A stretch of DNA of 64,000 bases from Aristolochia californica (GCA_029961685.1 JARWKL010000015.1:15994801-16058800), one strand, 5' to 3'; numbered from the stretch's first letter, positions 37,444 through 51,756 are shown. Made by a program: numbers and translations. The notes: generated from the letters alone by a model not told the origin.

Positions 37444-40130
37444 AGGCATTTTTAACTTAGTGTTGTCCTCCAAACCATAAGACATTTCTAACAAAAATTA
37501 TAGCCATTACACATCAATAATCGATCAAAACATTTATGATGATCTATGATTGTTAGGTCCGGTTTTTGTAAAATAGGCAGAAAGTGGGTTGTTTGGCTCT
37601 GGTAAATATCCAACTAGAGAATTTATTTTTTTCTACTGGTTGAAATTTTTTGATCATTAAGTCATTTGCATCTTCAATATGTTTTGGGCACGCTTATCCA
37701 CATTTAAAACATGTTAGGATCAATTAGAAATATCTTTCTTATAAAATTCCACCAAGACATTAGGGTGTTGCACTTGTGGAATTTCCCAAACATGGATAAC
37801 AAAACTTTGGTGTTATTTTTTAGTTCGTGAAATAATTTTATTCACTTGCATTTATTATATTTTCAATTTTTTTCTTTTATTAACTCTTAAATTTTGATTT
37901 TGTAGTCATCTATTTGCATTATCTTTTAGTTTATGAGAAAAATGGGAGAGAGAAAATTCAAGTATGGTTTTGAAAAAAATTGTACATCCCAAAATGGAAA
38001 TGCAAAAATGCTGAGAGAGGTAATTCAAAAAAGTCTATATGATTTGTATGGATTGTAAACTCTTTTAGTTTTTATATATAAGGTTTTGCAATCTTCAAAA
38101 AAGGGGGGCGAGGCATTTTGGACTGAGTGTTGACTCCCAAACCATAAATCATTTATAACAAAAATTATAGCCCTTGCAGACCTTTAATCGATCAAAACAT
38201 TTACGATGATCTATAATTGTTAGGTCCGCTTTTTGTAAAATAGGCAAAAAGTGGGTTGTTTGGCTCTGGTAAATATTCCACCGCACGTTCACTTGAGAAT
38301 TTAATTTTTTCTACTCGAAATTTTTGGATCATTAGATCATTTAAATTTTCAACATGTTTCATTCATGCATATCCACATTTAAAACATGTTAGGATCAATT
38401 AGAAATCTCTTTGTTATAAAATTCCACAAAGCTATTAGGAAGTTGTACTAGTGGAATTTCCCAAATATGGCTAACAAAACTTTGGTGTTCATTTTCAGTG
38501 CGTGAACTAATTTTCTTCTCTTACATTTGTTATAGTTTTCAAATTTTTGCATCCATAAAGTCTTAAATTTTCATTTTCTTGTGATCAATTTGCCTTATCA
38601 TTTTGTTTACGAGAAAAAAGGAGAGTGAAAACTAAAGCTTGGATTTGAAAAAAAATTAAACAACCAAAATGGAAATGGACAATTGTTGAGAGAGATAATT
38701 ACTACAAGTTTCTGTGATTTTTAAGGATTGTAAACTCTTTTAGTTTTTTATATTAGGTTTTGCAATCATCCGAAAAGGGGGGGCTAGGCATTTTTAACTT
38801 AGTGTAGACCCCCAAACCATAAGTCCTTCCTAACAAAAATTATAGCCATTACACATCAATAATCGATCAAAACATTTACGATGATCTATGATTGTTACGT
38901 CCACTTTTTTAAAATAGGCAAAAAGTGGGTTGTTCTGCTCTGCTTAATATCCCACTACACGTTACCTAGAGAATTTATTTTTTTCTACTGGTTGAAAATT
39001 TTGGATCATTAGGTCATTTGCATCTTCAATATGTTCCAAACATGCATATCCACATTTAAAACATGTTAGGATCAATTAGAAATACCTTTCTTATAAAATT
39101 TCATAAAGACATTAGGGTGTTGTACTAGTTGAATTTCCCAAACATGGATAACAAAACTTTGGTGTTCATTTTTAATTCCTAAAATAATTTTCTTCAATTA
39201 CATTTATTATAGTTTTCAATTTTTTGCATTTATAAACTCTTATATTTCATTTTGTAGTCATCTATTTGCGTTATATTTTTGTTTACGAGAAAATGGGAGA
39301 GAGAAAACTCAAGTTTGGTTTTGAAAAAAATTGAACATCCAAAATGGAAATGGAGAAATGTTGAGAGAGATAATTCCAAAAAGTATCTGTGATTTTATGG
39401 ATTGTAAACTCTTTTAGTTTTTTATATATTAGGTTTTGCAATCATCGGAAAAGGGTGGCGAGCCATTTTTAACTGAGTGTTGACTCCCAAACCAAAAATC
39501 ATTTCTAACAAAAATTATAGCCCCTACACATCATTAATCGATCAATATATTTACGATGATCTATGATTTTTAGGTAAATTTTTTTAAAATAGGTAAAAAG
39601 TGGATTGTTTGGATCTGGTAAATATCCCACTGCACATAACTTGAGAATTTAATTTTTTCTACTCCTTGAAATTTTTGGATCATTAGGTCATTTGCATCTT
39701 CAACATGTTTCAGGCATGCATATCCACTTTTACAACATGTTAGGATCAATTAGAAATCTCTTTCTTATAAAATTCCACCAAGCTATTAGGGGGTTGTTCT
39801 AGTGGAATTTCAAAAACATGGATAACAAAACTTTGGTGTTCATTTTTATTGAGTCAAATAATTTTCTTCACTTACATTTATTATAGTTTTCAATTTTTTG
39901 TATACATCAACTCTAAAATTTTCATTTCCTTGTGATCCATTTGTATAATCTTTTTGATTTTGAGAAAAAAGGGAGAGTGAAAACTAAAGTTTGGATAAGA
40001 AATAAAATTGAACATACAAAATGGAAATGCAAAAATTATGAGAAAGATAATTCCAAAAATCATCTTTGATTGTTAAGAATTGTAAACTCTTTTATTTTTT
40101 TATATATTAGGTTTTGCAATCATCGGAAAA

Positions 40131-40144
40131 GGGGGGGGGGGGGG
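40131..40144 (+). repeat. G tract, 14 uninterrupted G
   Basis: Moderately expanded tract in the standard phase, followed by TGCGAGGC. Confidence 0.9.
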
Positions 40145-41839
40145 TGCGAGGCATTTTTAACTGAGTGTTGACTCCCAAACCATAAGTCATTTTTAACAAA
40201 AATTATAGCCGTTACAGATCATTAATTGATCAAAACATTTATGATGATATATGATTGTTAGGTCTGTTTTTGTAAAATAGGCAAAAAGTGGGTTGTTTGG
40301 CTCTGGTAAATATCCCATCGCATGATAACTTGAGAATTTAATTTTTTATACTCCTTGAAATTTTTGGATCATTAGGTGATTTGCATCTTAAATACTTTTC
40401 AGGCATCCATATCCATATTTAAAACATGTGAGGATCAATTAGAAATCTCTTTCTTATAAAATTCCACCAAACTATTAGAGGGTTGTACTTGTGGAATTTC
40501 CCAAACATGGATAACAAAACTTTGGTGTTCATTTTTAGTGCGTGAAATAATTTTCTTCACTTACATTTATTATAGTTTTCAACATTTTTCATACATAAAC
40601 ACTAAAATTTTCATTTTGTTATGATCTATTTGCCTTATCTTTTTGTTTACGAGAAAAAAGGGAGAGTGAAAATGCAAGTTTGGATTTGAAAAAAATTGAA
40701 CATAAAAAATGGAAATGAACAAATGATGAGAGAGATAATTACAAAAAAAGTATATGTGCTTTTAAAAGAATGTCAACTCTTTTAGTTTTTCATATATTAG
40801 GTTTGCAATCATCGGAAAAGAGGGGGCGAGGTATTTTTAACTAAGTGTTGACTCCCAGACCATAAGTCTTTTAAAGCAAAAATTATAGCCATCACACATC
40901 ATTAATCGATCAAAACATTTATGATGATCTTTGATTATTAGGTTTGCTTTTGGTAAAAAAAGGCAAAAAGTTGGTTGTTTGGCTCTGATAAATATCCCAC
41001 CGCACGTTAAATAGAGAATTTATTTTTTTCTACTCCTTGAAATTTTTGGATCATTAGGTCATTTGCATCTTCAACATGTTTCAGGCATGCATATCCATAT
41101 TTAAAACATGTTAGGATCAATTAGAAATCTCTTTTTTATAAAATTCCACCAAACTATTAGGCGGTTGTACTTGTCGAGTTTCCCAAACATGGATAACAAA
41201 ACTTTGGTGTTAATTTTTATTGAGTCAAATAATTTTCTTCACTTAAATTTATTATAGTTTTCAATTTTTTGCATACATAAACTCTAAAATTTTCATATTC
41301 TTGTGATCCATTTGTCTTATCTTTTTGTTAACTAGAAAAATGGGAGAGTGAAAACTAAAGTTTGGATTTGAAATAAATTTGAACATCCAAAATGGAAATG
41401 CAAAAATGCTGAGAGATATAATTCCAAAAAGTATCTATGATTTTTAAGGATTGTAAACTCTTTTAGTTTTTCATATACTAGGTTTTGCAATCATCGGAGA
41501 AGGGGGGGCGAGGCATTTTTAACTAAGTGTTCACTCCCAAACCATAAGTCATTTCTAACAAAATTTATAGCAGTTACACATCATTAATCGATCAAAACAT
41601 TTACGATGATCTATGATTGTTAGGTCCGCTTTTTGTAAAATTGGCAAAAGTGGGTTGTTTGGCTCTGGTAAATATCCTACCGCATGTTAACAAGAGAATT
41701 AAAATTTTTCTACTCGAAATTTTTGGATCATTAGGTCATTTGCATCTTCAACATGTTTAAGGCATGCATATCCACATTTAAAACATGTTAGGATCAATTA
41801 GAAATCTTTTTTCTTTTAAAATTCCACCAAGCTATTAGG

Positions 41840-41880
41840 GGGATGCACTAGTGGAACTCTAAAATTTTCATGTTGTGCTG
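41840..41880 (+). repeat. Shortened monomer, junction near 41857
   Basis: CACTAGTGGAA is joined to CTCTAAAATTTTC. About 120 bp containing CAAACATGGATAACAAAAC and the following segment are missing. Confidence 0.8.
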
Positions 41881-42076
41881 GTCTATTTGCCTTATCTTTT
41901 TGTTAACGAGAAAAATGGGAGAGTGTAAACTGAAGTTTGGATTTATAAAAAAAATTAACATCTAAAAAGGAAATGCACAAATGCTGAGAGAGATATTTCC
42001 AGAAAGTATCTGTGATTTTTAAGAATTGTAAACTCCATTAGTTTTTTATATATTAGGTTTTGAAATCATAGAAAAA

Positions 42077-42096
42077 GGGGGGGGGGGGGGGGGGGG
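42077..42096 (+). repeat. G tract, 20 uninterrupted G
   Basis: Expanded tract in the standard phase, followed by AAGCATTG. Confidence 0.9.
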
Positions 42097-44039
42097 AAGC
42101 ATTGTTAACTGTGTTGACTCCCAAATCCTAAGTCATTTCAAACAAAAATTATACCCCTTACAAGTCGTTAATCGATCAAAATATTTACGATGATGTATGA
42201 TTGTTAGGTCCGCTTTTGGTAAAAAAGGCAAAAGTGGGCTGTTTGGCTCATGTCAATATCCCACAGCTCGTTAACTTGAGAATTTAATTTTTTCAACTCC
42301 TTGAAAATTTTGGATCATTAGGTCATTTGCATATTCAACATTTTTCAGGCATGCATATCCACTTTTAAAACATGTTAGGATCAATTAGAAATCTCTTTCT
42401 TATAAAATTCAACTATTAAGGGGTTGTACTAGTGGAATTTCCTAAACATGGATAACAAAACATTGGTGTTCATTTTTAGTGCGTGAAATAATTTTCTTCA
42501 CTTACATTTATTATAGTTTTCAATTTTTTTGCATACATAAACTCTATTATTTTTATTTTATTCTAATCTATTTGCCTTATCTTTTTGTTTACGAGAAAAA
42601 TGGCAGAGTAAAAACTCATGTTTGGATTTGAAAAAAAATTGAATATCCAAAATGGAAATGCACAAATGCTGAGAGTGATAATTTCAAAAATTATGTGTGA
42701 TTTTTAAGGATTGTATACTCTTTCAGTTTTTCATATATTAGGTTTTGTAATCATCATAAAAGGGGGGGCGAGGCATTTTTAAATGAGTGTTGACACCCAA
42801 CCATAAGTCATTTCTAACAAAAATTATATCCGTTACACATCATTAATCTATCAAAACATTTACGATGATCTACGATACTTAGGTCCACTTTTTGTAAAAT
42901 AGACAAAAGAGGGTGGTTTGGCTCTGATAAATATCCCACCACATGTTAACTTGAGAATTTAATTTTTTCTACTCCTCAAAATTTTTGGATCATTAGGTCA
43001 TTTGAATCTTCAACATGTTTCAGGCATGCATATCCACATTTAAAATATGTTAGGATCCACCAAGCTATTAGAGGATTGTACTAGTGGAATTTCCCAAACA
43101 TGGCTAACAAAACTTTGGTGTTCATTTTCAGTGCGTGAAATAATTTTCTTCTCTTACATTTATTATAGTTTTCAATTTTTTGCATACATATAGTCTAAAA
43201 TTTTCTTTTTTTTTTTCTGATCTATTTGGCTTATCTTTTTGTTTACGTGAAAAATGGCAGAGTGAAAATTCATGTTTGGATTTGAAAAAAAAATTGAACA
43301 TCCATAATGGAAATGGAAATATTCTGAGAGAGATAATTCCTAAAAGTATCTATGATTTTTAAAGATTGTAAACTCTTTTAGTTTTTTATATATTAGGTTT
43401 TGCAATCATTAGAAAAGGGGGGGCTAGGCATTTTTACTTGAGTGTTGACTCCCAAACCATAAGTTATTTCTAACAAAAATTATAGCCGTTACACATCAAT
43501 AATCGATCAAAATATTTACGATGATCTCTGATTGTTAGGTCTGCTTTTCGTAAAATAGGCAAAAAGTGAGTTGTTTGGCTCTGGTAAATATCCCACCGCA
43601 CGTTAACTTGAGAATTTAATTTTTTCTATTCCTTGAAGTTTTTTTATCATTTGGTCATTTGCATCTTCAACATGTTTCATGCATGCATATCCACATTTAA
43701 AACATGTTAGGATCAATTAGAAATCACTTTCTTATAAAATTCCACCAAGACATTAAGGTGTTGTACTAGTGGATTTTCCCAAACATGGATAACAAAACTT
43801 TGGTGTTCATTTTTAGTTCATGAAATAATTTTCTTCACTTAAATTTATTATAGTTTTCGATTTTTTGCATTTATAAACTTTAAAATTTTCATTTTGTAGT
43901 CATCTATTTGCTTTATCCTTTTCTTTACGAGAAAAATGGGAGAGTGAAAACTAGACTATGGATTTAAAAAAAATTAAACATCCAAAATGGAAATGCACAA
44001 ATGCTGAGAGAGATAATTCCAAAAAGTATCTGTGATTTT

Positions 44040-44080
44040 TAAGGATTGTAAAAGGGGGGAGGGGCAGGGGGGGGGAGAGA
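44040..44080 (+). repeat. Interrupted G tract at a deletion junction
   Basis: GGATTGTAAA is joined directly to a G-rich stretch (44054-44075, interrupted by A and C). This removes the TTTTTATATATTAGGTTTTGC segment that normally precedes the tract. It is a second case of a breakpoint at or in the G tract. Confidence 0.8.
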
Positions 44081-44774
44081 CATTTTTAACTGAGTGTTGA
44101 CTCCCAAACCATAAATCATTTCTAACAAAAAGTTTACCCGTTACACATCATTAATCGATCAAAACATTTACAATGATCTATGATTGTTAGATCTGCTTTT
44201 TGTAAAATAGGCATAAAGTGGGTTGTTTGGCTCTGGTAAATATCCCACCACACGTTAACTTGAAAATATAATTTTTTGTACTCCTTGAAATTTAGGATCA
44301 TTAGTTTATTTGCAACTTCAACATGTTTCAGGCATGCATATCCACATTTACAACATGTTAGGATCAATTAGAAATGTCCTTCTAATAAAATTCCACCAAG
44401 CTATTAGGGGGTTTTACTAGTGGAATTTCCAAAACAAGAATAACAAAACTTGGGTGTTCATTTTTAGTGCGTGAAATAATTTTTTTCACTTACATTCATT
44501 ATAGTTTTCAATTTTTTGCATACATCAACTCTAAAATTTTCATTTTCTTGTGATTCATTTGCCTTATCTTTTTGTTAACGTGAAAAATTGGAGAGTGCAA
44601 ACTAAAGTTTAGATTTGAAATAATATTGAACATCCAAATGGAAATACAAAAATGCTGAGAGAGATAATTCCGAAAACTATAAGTGATTTTTGAGAATTTT
44701 AAACACTTTTATTTTTTTATATATTAGGTTTTGCAATCATCGAAAAAGGGGGGGCGAGGCATTTTTACATGAGT

Positions 44775-44800
44775 GTTGACTCCCTCCGAACGTTAACTTT
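44775..44800 (+). repeat. Shortened monomer, junction near 44784
   Basis: GTTGACTCCC is joined to TCCGAACGTTAAC, removing roughly 190-250 bp from the CCATAAGTC phase to the CCACCGCACG phase. CCC-type microhomology is present at both parents. Confidence 0.75.
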
Positions 44801-46652
44801 AGAATTTAATTTTTTGTACTCCTTGAAAATTTTGGATCATTAGATCATTTGCATCTTCAACTTTTTTCAGGCATCCACATCCATATTTAAAACATGTTTG
44901 GATCAATTAGCAATCTCTTTCTTATAAAATTCTAGCAAGCTATTAAAGGGTTGTACTAGTGGAATTTCCCAAACATGGATAACAAAACTTTGGTGTTCAT
45001 TTTTTAGTGAGTGGAATAATTTTATTCACTTACATTTATTATAGTTTTTGAATTTTTTTCAAACAAAAACTCTAAAATTTTCATTTTTTTGTGATCGATT
45101 TGCCTTTTCTTTTTGTTTGTGAGAAAAATGGGAGAGTGAAACCTCAACTTTGGATTTGAAAAAAAATTGAACATCCAAAATTGAAATGCAAATATGCTGA
45201 GAGAGATAATTCCAAAAACTATATGTGATTTTTAAAGTTTGTCAACTCTTTTAGTTTTTCATATATTAGGTTTTGCAATCATCGGAAAAGGGGGGCGAGG
45301 CATTTTTAACTGAGTGTTGACTCCCAAACTATAAGTCATTTCTAACAAAAATTATAGCCATCACACATTATTAATTGATCAAAACATTTACGATGATCTA
45401 TGATTGTTCGGTTCGCTTTTTATAAAATAGGCAAAAAGTGGATTGTTTTGCTATGGTAAATATCCCACTGCACGATAACTTGAGAATTTAATTTTTTCTT
45501 CTCCTTGAAATTTTTCGATCATTAGGTCATTCGCATCTTCAACATGTTTCAGGAATCCAGATCCATATTTGAAACAGGTTAGGATCAATTAGAAATCTCT
45601 TTCTTATAATATTTCACCAAGCTATTAGAGTGTTGTACTAGTAGAATTTCCCATAAATGGATAACAAAACTTTGGTCTTCATTTTTAGTGTGTGAAATAA
45701 TTTTCTTCACTTACATTTATTATATTTTTCACTTTTTTGCATACATAAACTCTAAAATTTTCATTTTGTTGTGATCTATTTGCCTTATCTTTTTGTTTAC
45801 GAGAAAAATGGGAGAGTGAAAACTCAAGTTTGGATTTAAAAAAAAATTGAACATCCAAATTGGAAATGCACAAAGGATGAGAGAGATACTTACAAAAATT
45901 ATTTGTGCTTTTTAAGCATTATCAAATCTTTAAGTTTTTCATATATTAGGTTTTGCAATCATCGAAAAAGTGGGGGTGAGGGATTTTTAACAGTGTTCAC
46001 TCCCAAACCATAAATCATTTCTAACAAAAATTATACCCGTTACACATCATTAATCAATCAAAATGTTTACGATGATCTATGATTGTTAGGTCTGCATTTT
46101 GTAAAAAAGGTAAAAAGTGGCTTGTTTGGCTCTAGTAAATATCCCATCGCACGTTAACTTGAGAATTTAATTTTTTCTACTCAAAATTTTTGGATCATTA
46201 GGCTATTTCCATCTTCAACATGTTTTAGGCATGCATATCCACTTTTAAAACATGTTAGGATCAATTAGAAATCTCTTTCTTATAAAATTCCACCATGCTA
46301 TTAGGTGGTTGTACTAGAGGAATTTCCCAAACATGGATAACAAAACTTTGTAGTTCATTTGTAGTGCGTGAAATAATTTTCTTCACTTACATTTATTTTA
46401 GTTTTCAATTTTTTGCATACATAAACTCTGAATATTTCATTTTATTGTGATCTATTTCCCTTATCTTTTAGTTAACGAGAAAAATGGGAGATTGAAAACT
46501 CGAGTTTGGATTTGAAAAAAAATTGAACTTAAAAAATGGAAATGCACAAATGCTGAGAGAGATCATTCCAAAAAGTATCTGTGCTTTTTAAGAATTGTAA
46601 ACTCTTTCAGTTTTTTATATATTAGGTTTTGCAATCATCAGAAGAGAGGGAA

Positions 46653-46679
46653 GGGGGGGGGGGGGGGGGGGGGGGGGGG
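46653..46679 (+). repeat. G tract, 27 uninterrupted G
   Basis: Expanded tract in the standard phase, followed by AGGGCGAGGC. Confidence 0.9.
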
Positions 46680-49403
46680 AGGGCGAGGCATTTTTACCTG
46701 AGTGTTCACTCCCAAACCCTAAGTCATTTCTAACAAAAATTATAGCCGTTACACATCATTAATCGATCCAAATATTTACGATGATATAAGATTGTTTGGT
46801 CCGCTTTTTGTAAAATAGGCAAAAAGGGGGTTGTTTGGCATGGGTAAATATCCCATTGCACGTTAACTTGCGAATTTAATTTTTTCAACTTCTTGAAATT
46901 TTTTTATCATTAAGTCATTTACATATTCAACATGTTTCAGGCATGCATATCCACTTTTAAAACATGTCAGGATCAATTAGAAATCTCTTTCTTATAAAAT
47001 TCCACAAAGCTTTTAGGGGGTTGTACTAGTGGAATTTGCTAAACATGGATAACAAAACTTTAGTGTTCATTTTTAGTACGTGAAATAATTTTATTCACTT
47101 ACATTTATTATTGTTTTCAATTTTTTGCTTACATAAACTTTAAAATTTTTATTTTGTTGAGATTTATTTGCCTTATCTTTTTGTTTATGAGAAAAATGGC
47201 ATAGTGAAAACTCATGTTTGAATTTGAAAAAAAATTGAAAATTCAAAAAGGAAATGCACAAATGATGAGAGAGATAATTCCTAAAAGTATGTTTGATTTT
47301 TAAGGATTGTAAACTCTTTTAGTTTTTCATATATTTGGTTTTGTAATCATCGAAAAAGGGGGGGCGAGGCATTTTTAACTGAGTGTTGACTCCCAAACCA
47401 GAAGCCATTTCTAACAAAAATTATATCTGTTACACATCATTAATCTATCAAAACATATATGATGATCTATGATTGTTAGGTCCACTTTGTGTAAAATAGG
47501 AAAAACTATGGCTGTTTGGGTCTGGTAAACATCCCATCGCATGTTAACTTGAGAATTTAATTTTTTCTACTCCTCAAAATTTTTGGATCATTAGGTCATT
47601 TTCATCTTCAACATGTTTCAGGCATGCATATCCACATTTAAAACATGTTAGTTTCAATTAGAAATCTCTTTCTTATAAAATTCCACCAAGCTATTAGGGG
47701 GTTGTACTAGTCGAATTTCCCAAACATGGCTAACAATACTTTAGTGTTCATTTTTAGTGCGTGAAATAATTTTTTAAACTTAAATTAATTATAGTTTTCA
47801 ATTTTTTGCATACATAAATTCTAAAATTTTCATTTTGTTGTGATCAATTTTCCTTTTCTTTTTGTCTACGAGAAAAAAGGAGAGGGAAAACTTAAGTTTC
47901 AATTCGAAAAAAAATTGAACATCCAAAATGGAAATGCACAAATGCTGAGAGAGATAATTCCTAAAAGTATCTATGATTTTTAAGAATTGTAAACTCTTTT
48001 AGTTTTTAATATATTAGCTTTAGCAATCATCAGAAAAGGGGGGCAAGGCATTTTTAACTGAGTGTTGACTCCCAAACCATAAGTCATTTCTAACAAAAAG
48101 TATAGCCATTACACATCATTAATCGATCAAAACATTTACAATGATCTTTGATTGTTAGGTTCTCTTTTTGTAAAATAGGCAAAATGTGAGTTGTTTGGCT
48201 CTGGTAAATATCCCACCGCACGTTAACTTGAGAATTTAATTTTTTCTACTCCTTGAACTTTTTGGATCATTAGGTCATTTGCATCTTCAACATGTTTCAG
48301 GCAAGCATATACACATTTAAAACATGTTAGGATCAATTTGAAATCTCTTTCTTATAAAATTCCACCAAGCTATTAAGGGGTAGTACTAGTGGAATTTCCC
48401 AAACATGGATAACAAAACTTTGATGTTCATTTTTAGTACATGAAATAATTTTCTTCACTTACATTTATTATAGTTTTCAATTTTTTTCATACATAAACTC
48501 AAAAATTTTCTTTTTTTTTGTGATCTATTTGGCTTATCTTTTTGTTTACGTGAAAAATGGCATAGTCAAAATTCATGTTTGGATTTGAAAAAAAAATTGA
48601 CCATCCAAAATGGAAATGTACAAATTATGAGAGAGATAATTCCAAAAAGTAAGTGTGATTTTTAAGGATTGTAAACTGTTTTAGTTTTTTATACATTAGG
48701 TTTTATAATCATTGGAAAAGGGGGGGCGAGACATTTTTAACTCAGTGTTGACTCCCAAACCATAAGTCATTTCTAACAAAAGTTATAGCCATTACACATC
48801 ATTAATCGATCAAACCATTTATGATGATCTATGATTGTTAGGTCCGCTTTTTTTAAAATTGACAAAAAGTGGGTTGTTTGGCTAAGGAAAATATTCCACC
48901 ACACGTTAACTTGAGAATTTAATTTTTTCTACTCCGTGAGGTTTCTGGGTCTTTAGGTCATTTGCATCTTCAACATGTTTCAGGCATGCATATCCACATT
49001 TAAAACATTTTAGGATCAATTAGAAATCCATTTCGTATAAAATTCCTCCAACCTATTTGGGAGTTGTAGTAGTGGAATTTCCTAAACATGGATAACAAAA
49101 CTTTGGTGTTAATTTTTAATGCGTGAAATAAATTTCTTCACTTACATTTATTATAATTTTCAATTTTTTCATACATAAACTCTAAAATTTTTATTTTGTT
49201 GTGATCTTTTTGCCTTATCATTTTGTTGACGAGAAAAATGGCAAAGTGAAAACTCAAGTATGGATTTCAAAAAAAAATTAAACATCCAAAATAGAAATGC
49301 ACAAATGATGAGAGAGATAATTCCAAAAATTATGTCTGATTTTTAAGGATTGTAAACTCTTTTAGTTTTTCATATTTTAGGTTTTGTAATCATCGGAAAG
49401 GGG

Positions 49404-49406
<3 letters not shown>

Positions 49407-49447
<41 letters not shown>
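49407..49447 (+). repeat. G tract, 41 uninterrupted G
   Basis: Equal longest homopolymer in the window, in the standard phase. It is preceded by GGGGGGA and followed by TGAGGAATTTTTAAC. Confidence 0.9.
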
Positions 49448-49448
<1 letters not shown>

Positions 49449-50849
49449 GAGGAATTTTTAACTGAGTGTTGACTACCAAACCATAAGTCATTTCTTAAAA
49501 TAATTATAGCCATTACACATCATTAATCTATCAAAACATTTACGATGATCAATGATTGTTAGGTCCGCTTTTTGTAAAATAGGCAAAAAGTGGGTTATTT
49601 GGCTCTGGTAAATATCGCACCTCACGTTAACTTGAGAATTTAATTTTTTCTACTCCTTGAAAATTTTGGATCATTAGGTCGTCAGCATCTTCAACATGTT
49701 TCAGGGATGCATATCCACATTTAAAACATGTTAGGATCAATTCAAAATCTCTTTCTTATAAAATTCCACACAGCTATGAGGGGGTTGTACAAAGTGGAAT
49801 TTCCAAAACATGGATAACAAAACTTTAGTGTTCATTATTAGTGTGTGAAATAATTTTCTTCACTTACATTTACTATAGTTTTAAATTTTTTGCACACATA
49901 AACTCTAAAAATTTCATTTTGTTGTGATCCATTCGCCTTACCTTTTTGTTAACGAGAAAAATGGGAGAGTGAAAACTAAAGTTTGGATTTGAAAAAAAAT
50001 TGAGCAACCAAAAATGAAATGCAAAAATTCTGTGAGAGATAATTCAGAAAATTATCTGTGATTTTTAAGGATTTTAAACTCTTTTTTTATATATTAGGTT
50101 TTGCAATCATCGGAAAAGGGGGGAGACATTTTTAACTGAGTGTTGACTCCCAAACCATAAGTCATTTCTAACAAAAATTATGGCCGTTAAACATCATTAC
50201 TCGATCAAAACATTTATGATGATCGATGATTGTTAGGTCCGCTTTTTATAAAATAACCAAAATGTATGTTGTTTGGCTATGGTAAATATCCCATCGCACA
50301 TTAACTTGTGAATTTAAATTTTTCTACTCGTTGAAATTTTTGGATCATTAGGTCATTTGCATCTTCAACATGTTTCAGGCATCCATATCCATATTTAAAC
50401 CATGTTAGGATCAATTAGAAATCTCTTTTTTATAAAATTCCACCAAGCTATTAGTGGATTGTACTAGTGGAATTTCCCAAACATGGATAACAAAACTTTG
50501 GTGTTCATTTTTAGTGCGTGAAGTAATTTTCTTCACTTACCTTTATTATAGTTTTCAATTTTTTCCATACATAAACGCTAAAATTTTCAATTTATTATGA
50601 TCTATTTGCGTTATCTTTTTGTTAAAGAGAAAAAAGGGACAGTGAAAACTCAATTTTGGATTTTAAAAAAAATTGGGTATCCAAAATGGAAATGCACAAA
50701 TGCTGAGAGAGATAATTCCAAAAAGTGTCTGTGATTTTTAAGGATTGTAAACTCTCTTAGTTTTTTACATATTAGGTTTTGCAATCATCGGAAAACGAGG
50801 GGCAAGGCATTTTTAACTGAGTGTTGACACCCAAACCATAAGTCATTTC

Positions 50850-51265
50850 TAACAAAAATTATTAATCAATCAAAACATTTAAGATGATCTTTGATTGTTA
50901 GGTCGGCTTTTTATAAAATAGGCAAATAGTGGGTTGTTTGGCTCTGGTAAACATCCAAAAAGGAAATGCTCAAATGCTGAGAGAGATCATTCAAAAAAGT
51001 ATATGTGATTTTTAACGATTGTAAACTCTTTTAGTTTTAATATATTAGGTTTTGCAATCATCGGAAAAGGGGGGGCAAGACAATTTTAACTAAGTGTTGA
51101 CTCCCAAACCATAAGTCATTTCTAACAAAAATTATAGCCATTACACATCATTAATTGATCAAAAAATTTATGATGATCTATGATTGTTAGGTCCGCTTTT
51201 TGTATAATAGGCAAAAAGTGGATTGGTTGGCTCTGGTAAATAATCCACCGCACGTTAAGTTTTTC
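50850..51265 (+). repeat. Cluster of shortened monomers
   Basis: Three deletions lie close together. AAAAATTAT is joined to TAATCAATC near 50860, losing the GCCGTTACACATCAT segment. GGTAAACATCC is joined to AAAAAGGAAATG near 50953, losing several hundred bases. CGCACGTTAA is joined to GTTTTTCTACTCC near 51260. The cluster coincides with the right edge of the central variant domain. Confidence 0.75.
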
Positions 51266-51737
51266 TACTCCATGAAATTTTTGGATGATTAAGTCATTTG
51301 CATCTTCAACATGTTTTAGGCATGCATATCCCTATTTAAAACATATTAGGATCAATTAGAAATCTCTTTCTTATAAAATACCACCAAGCTATTAGTTGTT
51401 GAACTAGTGTAATTTCCCAAACATGGATAACAAAACATTGGTGTTCATTTTTAGTACGCGAAATTATTTTCTTCATTTACATTTATTATAGTTTTCAAGT
51501 TTTTTGAATACATAAACTCTAAAAATATTATTTGGTCGTTATCTATTTGCCTTATCTTTTTGTTTACAAGAAAAATGGCAGAGTGAAAACTCATGTTTGG
51601 ATTTGAAAAAAATTGAACAACATAAATGGAAATGCACAAATGCCAAGAGACATATTTCCAAAAAGTATCTATGATTTTTAAGGATTGTAAACTCTTTTAG
51701 TTTCTAATATATTAGGTTTTGCAATCATTGGAAAAGA

Positions 51738-51756
51738 GGGGGGGGGGGGGGGGGGG
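51738..51756 (+). repeat. G tract, 19 uninterrupted G
   Basis: Expanded tract in the standard phase, followed by TGGAGGCATTT. Confidence 0.9.

Larger units (their letters stand above)
18055..50950 (+). other. Satellite homogenisation domain 2 (central)
   Basis: Most monomers carry an extra base in the phrase ATTAGGGGGTTGTAC (five G) or a variant of that length (AGGGTGTTGTAC, TTAAGGGGTTG). A minority have the left-type form, for example near 37083. This domain contains the variant classes that recur at about 4.1 kb. It begins and ends at clusters of shortened monomers. Confidence 0.6.

Noticed and set aside
45685..45873. Recurring minus-strand frame of about 62 codons (MCIS(I/N)LDVQFFFKSK...), seen in about 20 monomers
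   Set aside because: It always falls at the same satellite phase, is broken by indels in the neighbouring A-run in most copies, and has low-complexity Lys/Phe-rich composition. A frame at the same phase also exists on the opposite strand. It has no gene context.
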